Assembly (NCBI GenBank): GCA_012719125.1
Contig: JAAYAY010000101.1
Span: forward strand, 1 to 34,481
Source of the DNA: Planctomycetaceae bacterium
GTDB taxonomy: Bacteria > Planctomycetota > Planctomycetia > Pirellulales > Thermoguttaceae
DNA length: 34,481 bases
Direction of reading: 5' to 3'
Part shown: one piece after another, positions 26,535 to 34,406 of the stretch
Layout: every line of letters begins with the position of its first letter
How positions within the stretch are numbered: position 1 is the first letter of the stretch
Position numbers and translations under genes: made by a program
The notes under the pieces: generated by a model
The model's database searches: none
Told to the model about the DNA's origin: nothing
What the model saw: only the letters and a program-made list of their open reading frames with translations

Positions 26535-27080
26535 ATGTTGCACGATAGGACGCTGTTTTGCGTGACGCTGCTCGCCGCGGGTCTTGCGGCAGTTTCCGGT
26601 TGCGGGCCGAAGCATCCCGAGACGATCCCCGTAAACGGTTCGGTGGCTCTCGACGGCAAGCCGGTTGAAGGAGCGGCAGTCGTCTTCACGCCGGAGGAAG
26701 GGAAAATGGCAACGGGCACGACGGATGCCTCCGGCCGGTTCCAACTGTCCACCTTCCAACTGGACGACGGCGCCCTGCCCGGAACGCATCGCGTGACGGT
26801 GGCCAAGACGAGCGTCGATCCGGCCGACCCTGAGAAGGTCGTGTTTCTCGTACCGAAGAAGTACGGCAATCCGGCGACGTCGGGACTGACGTGCGACGTT
26901 CAGAAGGAGATGGGGCCCGTATCCTTTGAACTGGCGTCGGAACCGCAGCCCGAACCCAAGCCGGAGCCCGCCCCGTCCGAGCCTCCTCAGGAACCGGGTC
27001 CCGGGACCGCGGCGGAATCGCCGAAGACCGATGAACCCACGCCTCAGACGCCACCGGCGGAACGATCGCCCGTTCCGTAG
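26535..27080 (+). CDS. Small lipoprotein with transthyretin-like domain
   Basis: This 181-residue protein has a lipoprotein signal (1-23, lipobox VSGC, Cys23). A beta-sandwich domain of the carboxypeptidase-regulatory type follows (about 30-140; IPVNGSVALDGKPVEGAAVVFTP, GTTDASGRFQL, GALPGTHRVTVAKT). Such GCGPK-type lipoproteins are very common in planctomycetes and their role is unknown, perhaps structural or adhesive at the cell surface. The tail (141-181) is a Pro/Glu-rich spacer. The ATG at 26535 follows AGGGA; the frame runs open to 26412 but only this start gives a signal peptide. Confidence 0.8.
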   Translation: MLHDRTLFCVTLLAAGLAAVSGCGPKHPETIPVNGSVALDGKPVEGAAVVFTPEEGKMATGTTDASGRFQLSTFQLDDGALPGTHRVTVAKTSVDPADPEKVVFLVPKKYGNPATSGLTCDVQKEMGPVSFELASEPQPEPKPEPAPSEPPQEPGPGTAAESPKTDEPTPQTPPAERSPVP

Positions 27081-27110
27081 CGGCCGTCGATGAACACGAA
27101 TGTCTGTGTC

Positions 27111-27131
27111 CCCGATGACCGGCTCATCGGG
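27111..27131. terminator. Hairpin between convergent genes
   Basis: CCCGATGA and TCATCGGG form a perfect 8-bp stem with a CCGGC loop. It lies between the ends of the lipoprotein and Coa1-like genes. There is no T-run, so bidirectional termination is only likely. Confidence 0.5.
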
Positions 27132-27148
27132 CGGCTGCCGCGAGGACC

Positions 27149-27733
27149 CTACGGTTGAGGTGCCGGGGGCATTTCGGGCATAGGGGGCAGCTCAATCTTG
27201 ACACCCGGCGGGCCGCCCGGCGCTTCGAGATCGATCCCCGCAGGCGGTTCCAGCCCGAGGTCGTCGGGTTTCTTGTCCTCGGTTGCAGCGCCGCCGGACC
27301 AGGTGGGGGCGTCTCCGGCGCCGCTGCCCGTATCGAGAGAGAATCGCTTGCCCCCTTCTCGGATGAACACGTCGACGGCCGTGAGTTCCCACTTCCCCTC
27401 GAACTGGCCGGCGCTCACGGCGACGTCGGCCACCCCCTTGGGTCCCTCCACCTGCATCTGGAACTGCTTGGGGTATCCGCTCGTCGGCAGCCAGCGGAGG
27501 TCGCGAATCGGTTCACCGAGATGCTCGGCCAGTTGCGAATCGTTCAGGATCAATTCCAAGGCCGTGCTGTAGGGCGGGTTGCCTCGGGTCCTGGATACGA
27601 GCCAGAAGAAGACGCCTACGCAGATCACGACCAGCAGCAGAACGCCGACCAGGAAACGTTTCAGCCATCGGCCGCGTTTGGGAGACGCGGGGCTGTCGTG
27701 CTTTCCTTGAGGCGAGGTGACGACGTCGTCCAT
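27149..27733 (-). CDS. Coa1-like single-pass membrane protein
   Basis: This 194-residue protein has a basic N-terminus, one membrane helix (about 26-47) and a small domain (55-130; YSTALELILNDSQLAEHLGEPIR, GPKGVADVAVSAGQFEGKWELTAVDV). This resembles the Coa1/Tim21-like fold found in proteins tied to cytochrome oxidase assembly, though bacterial members have no proven role. The tail (150-194) is Pro/Gly/Glu-rich. The ATG has GGAGGA 6 nt upstream. It is the last gene of the minus group that begins with prfB, 75 bp after the hypothetical gene. Confidence 0.65.
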   Translation of the reverse strand: MDDVVTSPQGKHDSPASPKRGRWLKRFLVGVLLLVVICVGVFFWLVSRTRGNPPYSTALELILNDSQLAEHLGEPIRDLRWLPTSGYPKQFQMQVEGPKGVADVAVSAGQFEGKWELTAVDVFIREGGKRFSLDTGSGAGDAPTWSGGAATEDKKPDDLGLEPPAGIDLEAPGGPPGVKIELPPMPEMPPAPQP

Positions 27734-27808
27734 GATGAATCCTCCTTGGGCAGGAGCGCTGCTCGCCGTCCGGCAAGCGAACGAGGAACTCCTGGTTTCG
27801 ATCGGCCG

Positions 27809-28216
27809 CTATCCGCTTTTTTCCGGCTCGCGCGGCGGCTCCGAAGACGGTTCGATCGGTTTGGGCTTTTCCGCATCCTTTTGCTGGCGAGCCAATTCCA
27901 GTTCGGAGAGCTTCGTTTTAGGTTCCGACGGTGGTTGGCTTGGGGCCGCCTGCTCGGAAGCGGCCGGTTTCGCTTTTGCCTCCTTGGCGGGCGGTTCTTT
28001 GGGCTTCGGCTTGTCGACGACCTTCAGATAGTCGAGTTCCAGATCGTAGCGCCCGCGGTCGCTCTCGAACTCCACCAATGCGCGGCCGTTGGCGTTGATC
28101 GTTCGGACCTGGCCGACCTTGCCCCGGTAGCGCACCAGTTGGGGACGGTCTCCCTCGACCACCACGTACTGGTCGGTGTATTCGAGACGAAGCCTTTCCA
28201 CGCGATCGGGGTGCAT
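27809..28216 (-). CDS. Conserved-looking hypothetical protein with Lys/Pro-rich tail
   Basis: This 135-residue protein has a compact beta-rich N-terminus (1-70; DQYVVVEGDRPQLVRYRGKVGQVRTIN, ALVEFESDRGRYDLELDYLKVV), possibly an SH3/KOW-like barrel. A low-complexity Lys/Pro/Glu/Ala tail follows (70-135). I do not recognise a named family. The ATG at 28216 has no ribosome site; a heptamer repeat fills that position. It lies 47 bp after prfB on the same strand and may depend on its translation. Confidence 0.6.
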   Translation of the reverse strand: MHPDRVERLRLEYTDQYVVVEGDRPQLVRYRGKVGQVRTINANGRALVEFESDRGRYDLELDYLKVVDKPKPKEPPAKEAKAKPAASEQAAPSQPPSEPKTKLSELELARQQKDAEKPKPIEPSSEPPREPEKSG

Positions 28217-28224
28217 TGGAGTTG

Positions 28225-28256
28225 TCAGGGTTCAGGGTTCAGGGTTCAGGGTTCAG
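28225..28256. repeat. TTCAGGG heptamer tandem repeat
   Basis: Three complete and two partial TTCAGGG units lie between prfB and the next gene. Read on the minus strand it ends CCCTGACAAC, like the degenerate array at 3187-3214. Confidence 0.85.
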
Positions 28257-28263
28257 CAGATGG

Positions 28264-29362
28264 TTAGTTTTCGACGCGCCAGCGAAGGTAGGCGTCGAGA
28301 AAGGGTTGTATGTTGCCGTCGAGCACGCTGTGGAAGCTGCCGATGAGGTGGCCTGTTCGGGCGTCCTTCACGCGTTGATCGGGGTGCAGGAAGTAGTTGC
28401 GAATCTGGGCGCCGAAGCCGGTCTTCGGCTTCAGGTTGTACTTGGCGGCCTGTTCCTCTTCTCGCTTTTTGACCTCTCGTCGGGCGAGAGCCGCTAGAAG
28501 CATCTTGTGGGCCGTGGCTCGGTTCTTGTGCTGGCTTCGCTCGTTCTGGCACTGCACCACTTCGCCCGTGGGAATGTGCGTCAGGCGGATCGCGCTCGAC
28601 GTCTTGTTGACGTGCTGTCCACCGGCGCCGCTGGCACGGAAGGTGTCTTCGCGAACGTCGTTTTCCCAGTCGATCTCGATGTTGATCGAATCGTCGACCT
28701 CCGGGGTGACGTCAACGGAGGCGAAACTGGTCTGGCGTTTGCCTTCGGAATTGAACGGGCTGATGCGGACGAGGCGATGCACGCCCTCCTCGCCTTTGAG
28801 GTATCCGTAGGCCATGGGTCCGCGAACGGCGATGCAGGCGCTGTTGATCCCCGCCTCCTCATTGTCCTGGCGATCGAGCAGTTCGACGTCGTAATCCTCG
28901 TTCTGGGCCCAATTGATGTACATTCGCAGCAGCATCTCCGCCCAGTCGTGGGCGTCGGTGCCTCCGTCGCGCGCATTGATCGACAGCAAGGCCGAATTCG
29001 CGTCCATCGGGCCATTCAAAAGGGCCTTCAGTTCGAGGTCGTCGACCATCTTGTCGAGCTTCTCGAGCTGCCGGGGCACCTCGGAGGCAAAACTTGCATC
29101 CTCCTCCGCCATCTCGATCATGACGCCGAGGTCCTCGCTGGCAGCCAGGGCCTCGTCGAGCGGCTTGAGCAAGGCCTTGAGCGACTTCAACTCAACAACG
29201 ACACCCCTGGCCTTCTCCTGGTTGTCCCAGAACCCCGGCGCTGCCATCCGCTCCTCAATCTGGGCCGCCTTTTGCTGCTTGCCAGCGTAGTCAAAGAGAG
29301 TCTCGTAGCTGGAGCAGGCGCTGCTGAATCAGTTCGGCGCGATCGATCAGTTCACGTTCCAC
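28264..29362 (-). CDS. prfB: Peptide chain release factor 2, with programmed +1 frameshift
   Basis: This is release factor 2, which frees the peptide at UGA and UAA stops. The product is 365 residues, as in E. coli. The first 23 codons (29362-29294, VERELIDRAELIQQ...) end at CTT followed by TGA. The ribosome must skip the T at 29293 and go on with GAC (29292) to 28264. The downstream frame contains SPF (201-203), which reads the stop codon, and GGQ (247-249), which triggers hydrolysis. GTG at 29362 has GGAGAG 6 nt upstream. The nucleotide count is 1099, which needs the shift. A terminator lies about 70 bp before the start. Confidence 0.95.
29290..29296 (-). promoter_or_regulatory. RF2 autoregulatory frameshift site CTTTGAC
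   Basis: The classic slippery codon CTT followed by the in-frame stop TGA and C allows +1 shifting when RF2 is scarce. The Shine-Dalgarno-like stimulator seen in E. coli (AGGGGG) is weak here; only CGAGA stands upstream. Confidence 0.9.
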
Positions 29363-29431
29363 AAATAGCTCTCCAGGGGGGGTGCGAGGCTGGCGGACGA
29401 ATAATCTACCAGTTGGACGCTCGAGGACAGG

Positions 29432-29458
29432 AAAAAGGGGCGGTTTCCGGCACGCCCC
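29432..29458 (-). terminator. Intrinsic terminator of the SHD1-protein gene
   Basis: On the minus strand GGGGCG and CGCCCC form a 6-bp GC stem with a 10-nt loop, then TTTTT. It lies about 115 nt after the SHD1-protein stop and before prfB. Confidence 0.75.
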
Positions 29459-29572
29459 CATTATACCGATGTGTGAAAAGTGGGGAAGGCGAACAGAACA
29501 GCGTCCCGATGGGGGAGACACCGGGACGCTGTACGAAGTTCAACTTGGAGTGGGCAGTTGGGCAGGCACGAG

Positions 29573-30841
29573 CTATTTCGGCGGGGTAGCGACGGGGCCG
29601 CCTGGAGGCGATTGCTGGCTCATCATCGCCATGAACGAACCTATTTGCGCGATGGTTTGGGTCAGAGGCGGGGAATTGGGGGGGAATTTGACTGAGATCT
29701 TCAAGGCGTGTTCCAACGGCTCGAAGTTGAGGGCCTCGTCGATCTTCTCGCCCATGCCGGCCAGCATTTGGGCCATCATGGCCGGGTTCATGGGCATGGC
29801 CGGCGCCGATTCCTGCTTTGCTGCCGCCTGCATTCCCGTTTCCATTCCGGCTTTTGCCAGTTCCGGCAGTTTGGCCAGTCCGTTTCTGATCTCCTTCTCG
29901 AGGTCTGCCACGGAGACTCCTTCGCCCGCCTGGATCAGGAGTTCGATCGACGGCGGTCCGTCGAGGTCGGTGGTGAGGACCATGGAATCGATTTTCTCAA
30001 CGACTTCGAGGGCCTTGGCGCCGTCGGCCGCATCGGGAGGCAACGCAGTTCGGACTTGAACGAGCAGGTCTTTCATCGGCGCCATGTTGAGAACGTAGCG
30101 AATCTCGTTCTTCGCATCGGCCCCGGCGAGCAGTTTTGTCAGGTCGGCGTCGTCGCCAGTGGCGGTCAGCACGCTGGTCAGGGACTTCTCGTCCGGGGCA
30201 ATGGCAAGGGTCTTCTCGTCGATCACCGAGACCCAAGGGCTTGAAGCTTTGGCGGGCTTATGGCACAGCTTTTCCGCCACGGTCACCGCTTCATAGAGCG
30301 TCGGAATTTTGGCGAGCATTGGGGCCGCATCGACCGTTCCGGAGAACTCGGCCACGGCAACGGCATTGCTCTGTTGCGAGTCGCCCTCAAGTTCAGGTTT
30401 CAGGAGGAACACGGTCACTCGCTCAACCTTGCGGAAGTCGATTCCGGCCTGATCGACGGCCTTATCGACCAGTCCCTTGAGGGGTTGCTGGCCGAGCGTT
30501 TCGTGCTGCAGGAGCGGCTTGGGATCGACCACCAGCAGGCCGACGCAACCCACGGTGCCCAGGCGGAATGCCGGTTGGCTGCCGGCTGCCGCGAGTTCCG
30601 CGGTGGGGCTTTGGAGCGATTGCAGGTGAGCCTGATCGGCCGCGCTGAGGAGATTTACAGGCACCTGGATGGTGGCGCCGTCTACCTGCTTCTTCAGGAA
30701 CACCTTGCCGCCTTCCACCTTGACTAGTTCGGCCTCGACCTTGAACTTGCCGCTCGCGTCGGTCCACTCCCGGGCGACGGTCGCCTGGGCAAGAAAAAAG
30801 AGCACCGCAGTGGAAAGAAGCAGATGTCGCAGCAGTCTCAT
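29573..30841 (-). CDS. Secreted SHD1-domain protein
   Basis: This 422-residue protein has a signal peptide (1-23, cut after TVA) and then an SHD1-like domain (24-76; REWTDASGKFKVEAELVKVEGGKVFLKK, IQVPVNLLSAADQ). That domain is widespread in planctomycete secreted proteins and otherwise known from yeast Sla1. The rest (90-400) is a mixed alpha/beta region of unknown family, with a Met/Pro/Ala-rich stretch (about 330-365). The ATG at 30841 has GGAGAA about 6 nt upstream; the frame runs open to 30889. It is followed by a terminator and is probably a single-gene unit. The function is unknown. Confidence 0.78.
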   Translation of the reverse strand: MRLLRHLLLSTAVLFFLAQATVAREWTDASGKFKVEAELVKVEGGKVFLKKQVDGATIQVPVNLLSAADQAHLQSLQSPTAELAAAGSQPAFRLGTVGCVGLLVVDPKPLLQHETLGQQPLKGLVDKAVDQAGIDFRKVERVTVFLLKPELEGDSQQSNAVAVAEFSGTVDAAPMLAKIPTLYEAVTVAEKLCHKPAKASSPWVSVIDEKTLAIAPDEKSLTSVLTATGDDADLTKLLAGADAKNEIRYVLNMAPMKDLLVQVRTALPPDAADGAKALEVVEKIDSMVLTTDLDGPPSIELLIQAGEGVSVADLEKEIRNGLAKLPELAKAGMETGMQAAAKQESAPAMPMNPAMMAQMLAGMGEKIDEALNFEPLEHALKISVKFPPNSPPLTQTIAQIGSFMAMMSQQSPPGGPVATPPK

Positions 30842-31442
30842 GAGGGTTTCTCCGGAGCAGGTGGTGATCGTCTTGGCGTCGCGGGTCAATGTGTTCTCCC
30901 TACTGTCGTAATCGCCGGCAGGGCTCTTGTCAAACGGTTCCAGGGCTGGCAGGTGGGGAACGTCGAATCAGTATCCGTCGTATGGTCGTCTTTCGCTCCG
31001 CGAAGGCAGAGCGTTCGTTAAACCCGCTGCCGCAGGCGAGGTCGTTCATCAACTACCGGCCGCTTTGGGATGGTCAGCAATCCTCGCCTGCGGCAGCGGG
31101 TTAAACGATTCTGCCGCAACGATTTCGGTTCCCTGCACCACCCCAAAGTGGCGCTGCCCAACTAAGGACCGTATGGGGGGCTCCTTCCCCAAGCAATCAC
31201 CCAGTTGTTCGCTGCCCTCCGGAACATCTTGGATTTCCTCCCCCGAACCGTTGCGGGCAATTCCGTCAGGAAGGCGCCACCCATCTTCTGACGAGCAGGG
31301 ACTTGTCGAGCCACGCTCGGATTCTGAGAGGGATCGGTTTGGTTGCGGCCCGTGATCCCCCCCTGTAGACTGTATTGACTGGGCATGCAACCACCCCTCC
31401 TTTCTCGCCCCCCGCCAAGACGGGGCATTCTTGAGGTACTCC
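30842..31442. other. 601-bp intergenic region between divergent genes
   Basis: I find no credible gene. Minus-strand open frames (31049-31480, 31162-31428) overlap each other and show no known domain. The stretch contains the inverted repeat at 31015-31108. Confidence 0.45.
31015..31108. repeat. 94-bp palindromic element with 27-bp arms
   Basis: Arms 31015-31041 and 31082-31108 are inverted copies of 27 bp with one mismatch, built around AACCCGCTGCCGCAGGCGAG. The spacer is 40 bp. The architecture is like the element at 14326-14459 but the arm sequence differs. A transcript would form a very stable stem. No transposase is near. Confidence 0.85.
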
Positions 31443-33362
31443 ATGAAATACGGCCGCACCGTCCTTTGTTGTGTTACCACTCTCGCCGCCGTCGCCTTGG
31501 CAAACGTGAGTCACGCTGAATCCGGCGTCCCGGCTCCCGCCGCCGCTTCCGGTCCGAGGACCTTCTACGTCGACTCGGAGGGGGGCCTCGACGACGCCGG
31601 CGGGCTCGACCCCAAGCAGGCCTGGAAGTCGCTCCGGCAGGTCAACGGGGCCGAGCTCAAGCCGGGGGATACGGTGCGGTTCAAGCGGGGCGGCATGTGG
31701 CGTGGTTCGCTCGTGCCTGCCAGCGGCGACGAGGGTGCGCCGGTCACTTATACGACGTACGGCGACGGTCCCAAGCCGCTGCTGCTCGGTTCGCTCCCTC
31801 GCCACCGGCCGGGCGATTGGACGCAGGCAGGAGAGGACCTCTGGGCCACCTTGCCGATGGAGTACCTCCAGGGCGAGCAGGTGGCCGATCTGCGCGAGGG
31901 CAGTTGGTCGCGCCATCAGGAGGGGGGAGCCAGCGTGCAATTGACGCAGGAAGACACGCCGGACGGGATCGTGGTGCGGTTTGCCTGCACGGCAAGCGGA
32001 ACCGCCACAAACCACATCCAGGTGTGGGGACCCACGCTGCCGGTCGAGAAGGACACGCATCTCCAGTTCGCGTTCCGAGCGCGATGCAGCCGGCCGCTGG
32101 CGGTGCCGCCGATGTCGATCCGCAAGGGCGGCTCCCCTTGGTCGTCGTACACAACCACAGCCAGGCACGGCGACGAGATCGGCCCGGAGTGGAAGACGCT
32201 GAAGGTCGTCTTCAAGGTCACCGAGTCGGCGGAGGCCGCCAGGCTGCACATTTCGCTTGGCGGTCTGCTGCCGCCCGAGGCGGTCTTGGAGATTCGGCCG
32301 GAGAGCATCCATGTGGTGACGGCCAACCTTTCCGATCCGCTGTCGGTCGACGTGGGAAACATCATCTTCGATCACGGCAAGCAGTGCGGCTGGAAGAAGT
32401 GGTCGAAAGAAGAACTCCAGAACCCGTACGATTACTTCTACGACGGGGCTTCGCTGCGGGTGTTTCTGAACTCGCCGGCCAACCCCGCCTCGCTTCACAA
32501 GAGCATCGAGTTTGCCATGAAGGGGCACGTGGTCGACCAGGGCGGCGCGCATCACGTGGTCTACGACGGGCTGGCCGTAATGTACGGCGCCTCGCACGGG
32601 TTTGGCGGCGGTGGCACGCACCACCTGGTCATCCGCAACTGCGACCTGGGCTACATCGGCGGGGCGCACCAGTTCACCCACCCCAACGGCAGGCCGGTGC
32701 GGTTTGGCAACGCGATCGAGTTCTGGGGGGCGGCCCACGACAACCTGGTCGAAGGCTGCCGCATCTGGGAGGTCTACGACGCCGCCCTGACCAACCAGGG
32801 GAAAGGCCCGTCGTCGAAACAGGTCAACATCACCTACCGAAACAACTTCATCCGCAACGCCGAATACTCCTTCGAATACTGGAACAATCCCGAGACGGCC
32901 CTCACCAGGAACATCCGGTTCGTGAACAACACGTGCATCAATGCCGGCACGGTCTGGTCGCACGCCCAGCGTCCCGACCGGAACGGGAGCCACCTGATGT
33001 TCTACAGCAACACGGCCGAGACGTCGGGGATCGAGATCCGGTACAACGTCTTCTACAACCACACCGAGTGGGGCAGCCGCTACAGCAGCGGCTGGAAGGT
33101 CCTGCCGGATCTGGACTACAACCTCTGGTACAGCGATTCGGGCGTGATGGCTTACTGGTTCCGCGAGAAGCTCGCCGGCTTCGCCGAGTATCAAGAGAAG
33201 ACGGGCCTCGATCGGCACTCCATATTCGCCAGGCCGAAGTTCGTTGACGAAGCGGGCGGCGATTATCGGCTTGCGCCGGACAGTCCGGGGGCGAATCTTG
33301 GGCCGGACGGAGGGCCGATCGGGGCCGATGCGGCATCGGTCGACGCAGGGCTTTTGCGATGA
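31443..33362 (+). CDS. Secreted right-handed parallel beta-helix protein
   Basis: This 639-residue exported protein has a signal peptide (1-25, VSHA/ESG). Its start (38-118; RTFYVDSEGGLDDAGG, KPGDTVRFKRGGMWRG, APVTYTTYGDG) is the typical entry of beta-helix polysaccharide lyases and related proteins. A beta-sandwich, carbohydrate-binding-like insert (about 150-292) follows, then helix coils (about 350-600) with repeats such as HHVVYDGLAV, HHLVIRNCDLG, DNLVEGCRIWEVYDAA and NIRFVNNTCIN. Asn-rich coils suggest a polysaccharide lyase or hydrolase, but I cannot assign a PL family or catalytic residues. The ATG at 31443 has GAGG 6 nt upstream; the frame runs open to a TTG at 31431. Next to the other polymer-degrading genes, a role in glycan breakdown is likely. 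Confidence 0.78.
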   Translation: MKYGRTVLCCVTTLAAVALANVSHAESGVPAPAAASGPRTFYVDSEGGLDDAGGLDPKQAWKSLRQVNGAELKPGDTVRFKRGGMWRGSLVPASGDEGAPVTYTTYGDGPKPLLLGSLPRHRPGDWTQAGEDLWATLPMEYLQGEQVADLREGSWSRHQEGGASVQLTQEDTPDGIVVRFACTASGTATNHIQVWGPTLPVEKDTHLQFAFRARCSRPLAVPPMSIRKGGSPWSSYTTTARHGDEIGPEWKTLKVVFKVTESAEAARLHISLGGLLPPEAVLEIRPESIHVVTANLSDPLSVDVGNIIFDHGKQCGWKKWSKEELQNPYDYFYDGASLRVFLNSPANPASLHKSIEFAMKGHVVDQGGAHHVVYDGLAVMYGASHGFGGGGTHHLVIRNCDLGYIGGAHQFTHPNGRPVRFGNAIEFWGAAHDNLVEGCRIWEVYDAALTNQGKGPSSKQVNITYRNNFIRNAEYSFEYWNNPETALTRNIRFVNNTCINAGTVWSHAQRPDRNGSHLMFYSNTAETSGIEIRYNVFYNHTEWGSRYSSGWKVLPDLDYNLWYSDSGVMAYWFREKLAGFAEYQEKTGLDRHSIFARPKFVDEAGGDYRLAPDSPGANLGPDGGPIGADAASVDAGLLR

Positions 33363-33369
33363 GCGCGGG

Positions 33370-33400
33370 TTTCGCGCCGGCTTTGAGGTGTGACGCGAAA
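33370..33400. terminator. Hairpin after the beta-helix gene
   Basis: TTTCGCG and CGCGAAA form a 7-bp stem with a 17-nt loop, starting 8 nt after the stop. There is no T-run. Confidence 0.35.
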
Positions 33401-33440
33401 TGACGGGCGAGGCGGTCATGGGTAAGTTGTTGTCTTGGAG

Positions 33441-33689
33441 TTACTTGTGATTTCGGGCCGGGGCGTAAAGTCGGGTCGTTCGATAGGGGGGCGTTGCATA
33501 AACGGCCCGGTTGAGGGAGTTGTCGGAGTTGGGCATCAAGGGGGCGGTTTTGTCAATATCGCGGGGTGAACGTGGGGGGATGTGAAGATGGGAACCGCTG
33601 ATGAACGCTGAGGGACGCTGATTCTGGTGGGGGTTGGGCATCGCGGGAGGGGTTTTGGCAATATCGGGGGTGGAGGGGTGATTGGGCAT
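33441..33689 (-). CDS. Doubtful 82-residue ORF with repeated DIxKTxPxMPN motif
   Basis: The open frame starts with ATG at 33689, about 30 nt downstream of a promoter and LexA-like operator on the same strand. It has two copies of DIAKTPPAMPN / DIDKTAPLMPN (9-19 and 44-54), which come from the DNA repeat. The middle (NQRPSAFISGS) resembles spurious translations of intergenic repeats that I recall from planctomycete annotations. There is no strong ribosome site. All differences between the repeats change the amino acid, which argues against selection on protein. It could be a small SOS-type gene but is more likely non-coding. Confidence 0.2.
   Translation of the reverse strand: MPNHPSTPDIAKTPPAMPNPHQNQRPSAFISGSHLHIPPRSPRDIDKTAPLMPNSDNSLNRAVYATPPYRTTRLYAPARNHK
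33529..33689. repeat. Imperfect direct repeat TTGGGCATC...CAATATCG...GGGTG
   Basis: Copy A is 33529-33568 and copy B is 33634-33672. A partial third (TTGGGCAT) lies at 33682-33689, next to the operator. A and B are 105 bp apart. Confidence 0.75.
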
Positions 33690-33708
33690 GGCGGCTTCTC
33701 TGGGTGTA

Positions 33709-33728
33709 TACTGTTTATGTGTACAGTA
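33709..33728. promoter_or_regulatory. LexA-like operator (SOS box)
   Basis: TACTGT and ACAGTA frame an 8-nt spacer, giving CTG-N10-CAG. It agrees with the E. coli SOS box at 17 of 20 positions. The symmetry extends to 11-bp arms (33704-33714, 33723-33733) with one mismatch. Confidence 0.6.
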
Positions 33729-33752
33729 TATACAAATGCACACATTTGTCAA
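33725..33752 (-). promoter_or_regulatory. Promoter overlapped by the LexA-like operator
   Basis: On the minus strand TTGACA (33752-33747) and TATACT (33730-33725) are separated by 16 nt. The -10 box overlaps the SOS-like box, as in LexA-repressed promoters. Transcription would run left, toward the beta-helix gene's end. Confidence 0.5.
33732..33749. repeat. Perfect 7-bp inverted repeat beside the operator
   Basis: ACAAATG-CACA-CATTTGT lies in the promoter spacer and could be a second operator. Confidence 0.6.
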
Positions 33753-33810
33753 GGGGGAGAGAAAAGAAAATGGGGGGAAAGGAAAATGAGGGAAGAGGAA
33801 GGCAGGGGAA
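33751..33810 (+). other. Polypurine tract
   Basis: 57 of 60 bases are A or G on the plus strand, and the purine bias continues to about 33845. Such tracts can form triplex DNA. Confidence 0.85.
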
Positions 33811-34102
33811 TAGTGGGACTGGCGGACTGGAAGGAGGGGTGGGCAGTTGGTGCAAGGTAGCCGAATTGGCCAGCATTTGGCTCGCGACTCCCGCACCGCA
33901 TCAACCCTCGTCAGCTTCTGCGCGGCATCTCGGTTGACAAGCGACGTTCTGACGATAGGATTCCGGTAGCCGGTGGACAAAACTCGGCTTCATGCCGTGT
34001 GGTCGTCGGACTTGGGTTCGGCGAGACCCTATATCCACTGGCTATTTTTTTGCGCGGGCGTCCGCCGTGCCCGACCAAGATGCCAAGACGGCAGGTGCCG
34101 GG

Positions 34103-34158
34103 CGCCGCACGGCTCCTTGAGGTGCCAAATCACTCGAAAACGGGGGAACCGTGCGGCG
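34103..34158. repeat. 10-bp inverted repeat
   Basis: CGCCGCACGG (34103-34112) and CCGTGCGGCG (34149-34158) are exact inverse complements with a 36-nt gap. Function unknown. Confidence 0.5.
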
Positions 34159-34287
34159 GCGCGGTAAGCACCTGGGCAATCTGGGGCGGTTCTGAGGGGC
34201 ACGCGAGATTGGGGCGGGGTGGCGGTAAGAGAATCGCCGCACGCTTTTCTTCCGCGATAGAAGGGGCTATACTCGCAACCGGCGCAT

Positions 34288-34311
34288 AAAAAAACGCCCC
34301 GCGCGGGGGCG
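34288..34311 (-). terminator. Strong intrinsic terminator, minus strand
   Basis: CGCCCC-CGCGC-GGGGCG is followed by seven T on the minus strand. No minus-strand gene ending here is visible; the transcript must begin to the right, at or beyond the window edge, or be a small RNA. Confidence 0.8.
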
Positions 34312-34377
34312 CAATAGGTCGCTGACGAGCAGCGTTGCCTGACGCGTACGAAACCTTAGGAACTGTGACAAAATAAC

Positions 34378-34406
34378 TTGACCAATTGGACCAGAAGTGC
34401 TATGAA
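34378..34406 (+). promoter_or_regulatory. Promoter with CCAATTGG operator-like site
   Basis: TTGACC and TATGAA are 17 nt apart. Read on the minus strand the region shows a direct repeat TGGTC-N4-TGGTC across the -35 box and spacer, similar to operator sequences of GntR-type regulators. It lies about 50 bp before the start at 34458. Confidence 0.4.

Noticed and set aside
29460-29465. TATAAT box upstream of prfB on the minus strand
   Set aside because: No -35 element at usual spacing, and it sits just before a terminator that would stop the transcript.
31266-33419. 717-codon minus-strand frame opposite the beta-helix gene
   Set aside because: Shadow frame; low-complexity Arg/Val/Asp content and no domain, while the plus strand has a signal peptide and helix repeats.
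33529-33689. CRISPR array
   Set aside because: Only two imperfect copies with a 65-bp gap, and no cas gene.
33704-33937. 77-codon plus-strand frame starting in the operator
   Set aside because: It is a translation of the purine tract (Gly/Lys/Glu/Arg) with no domain.
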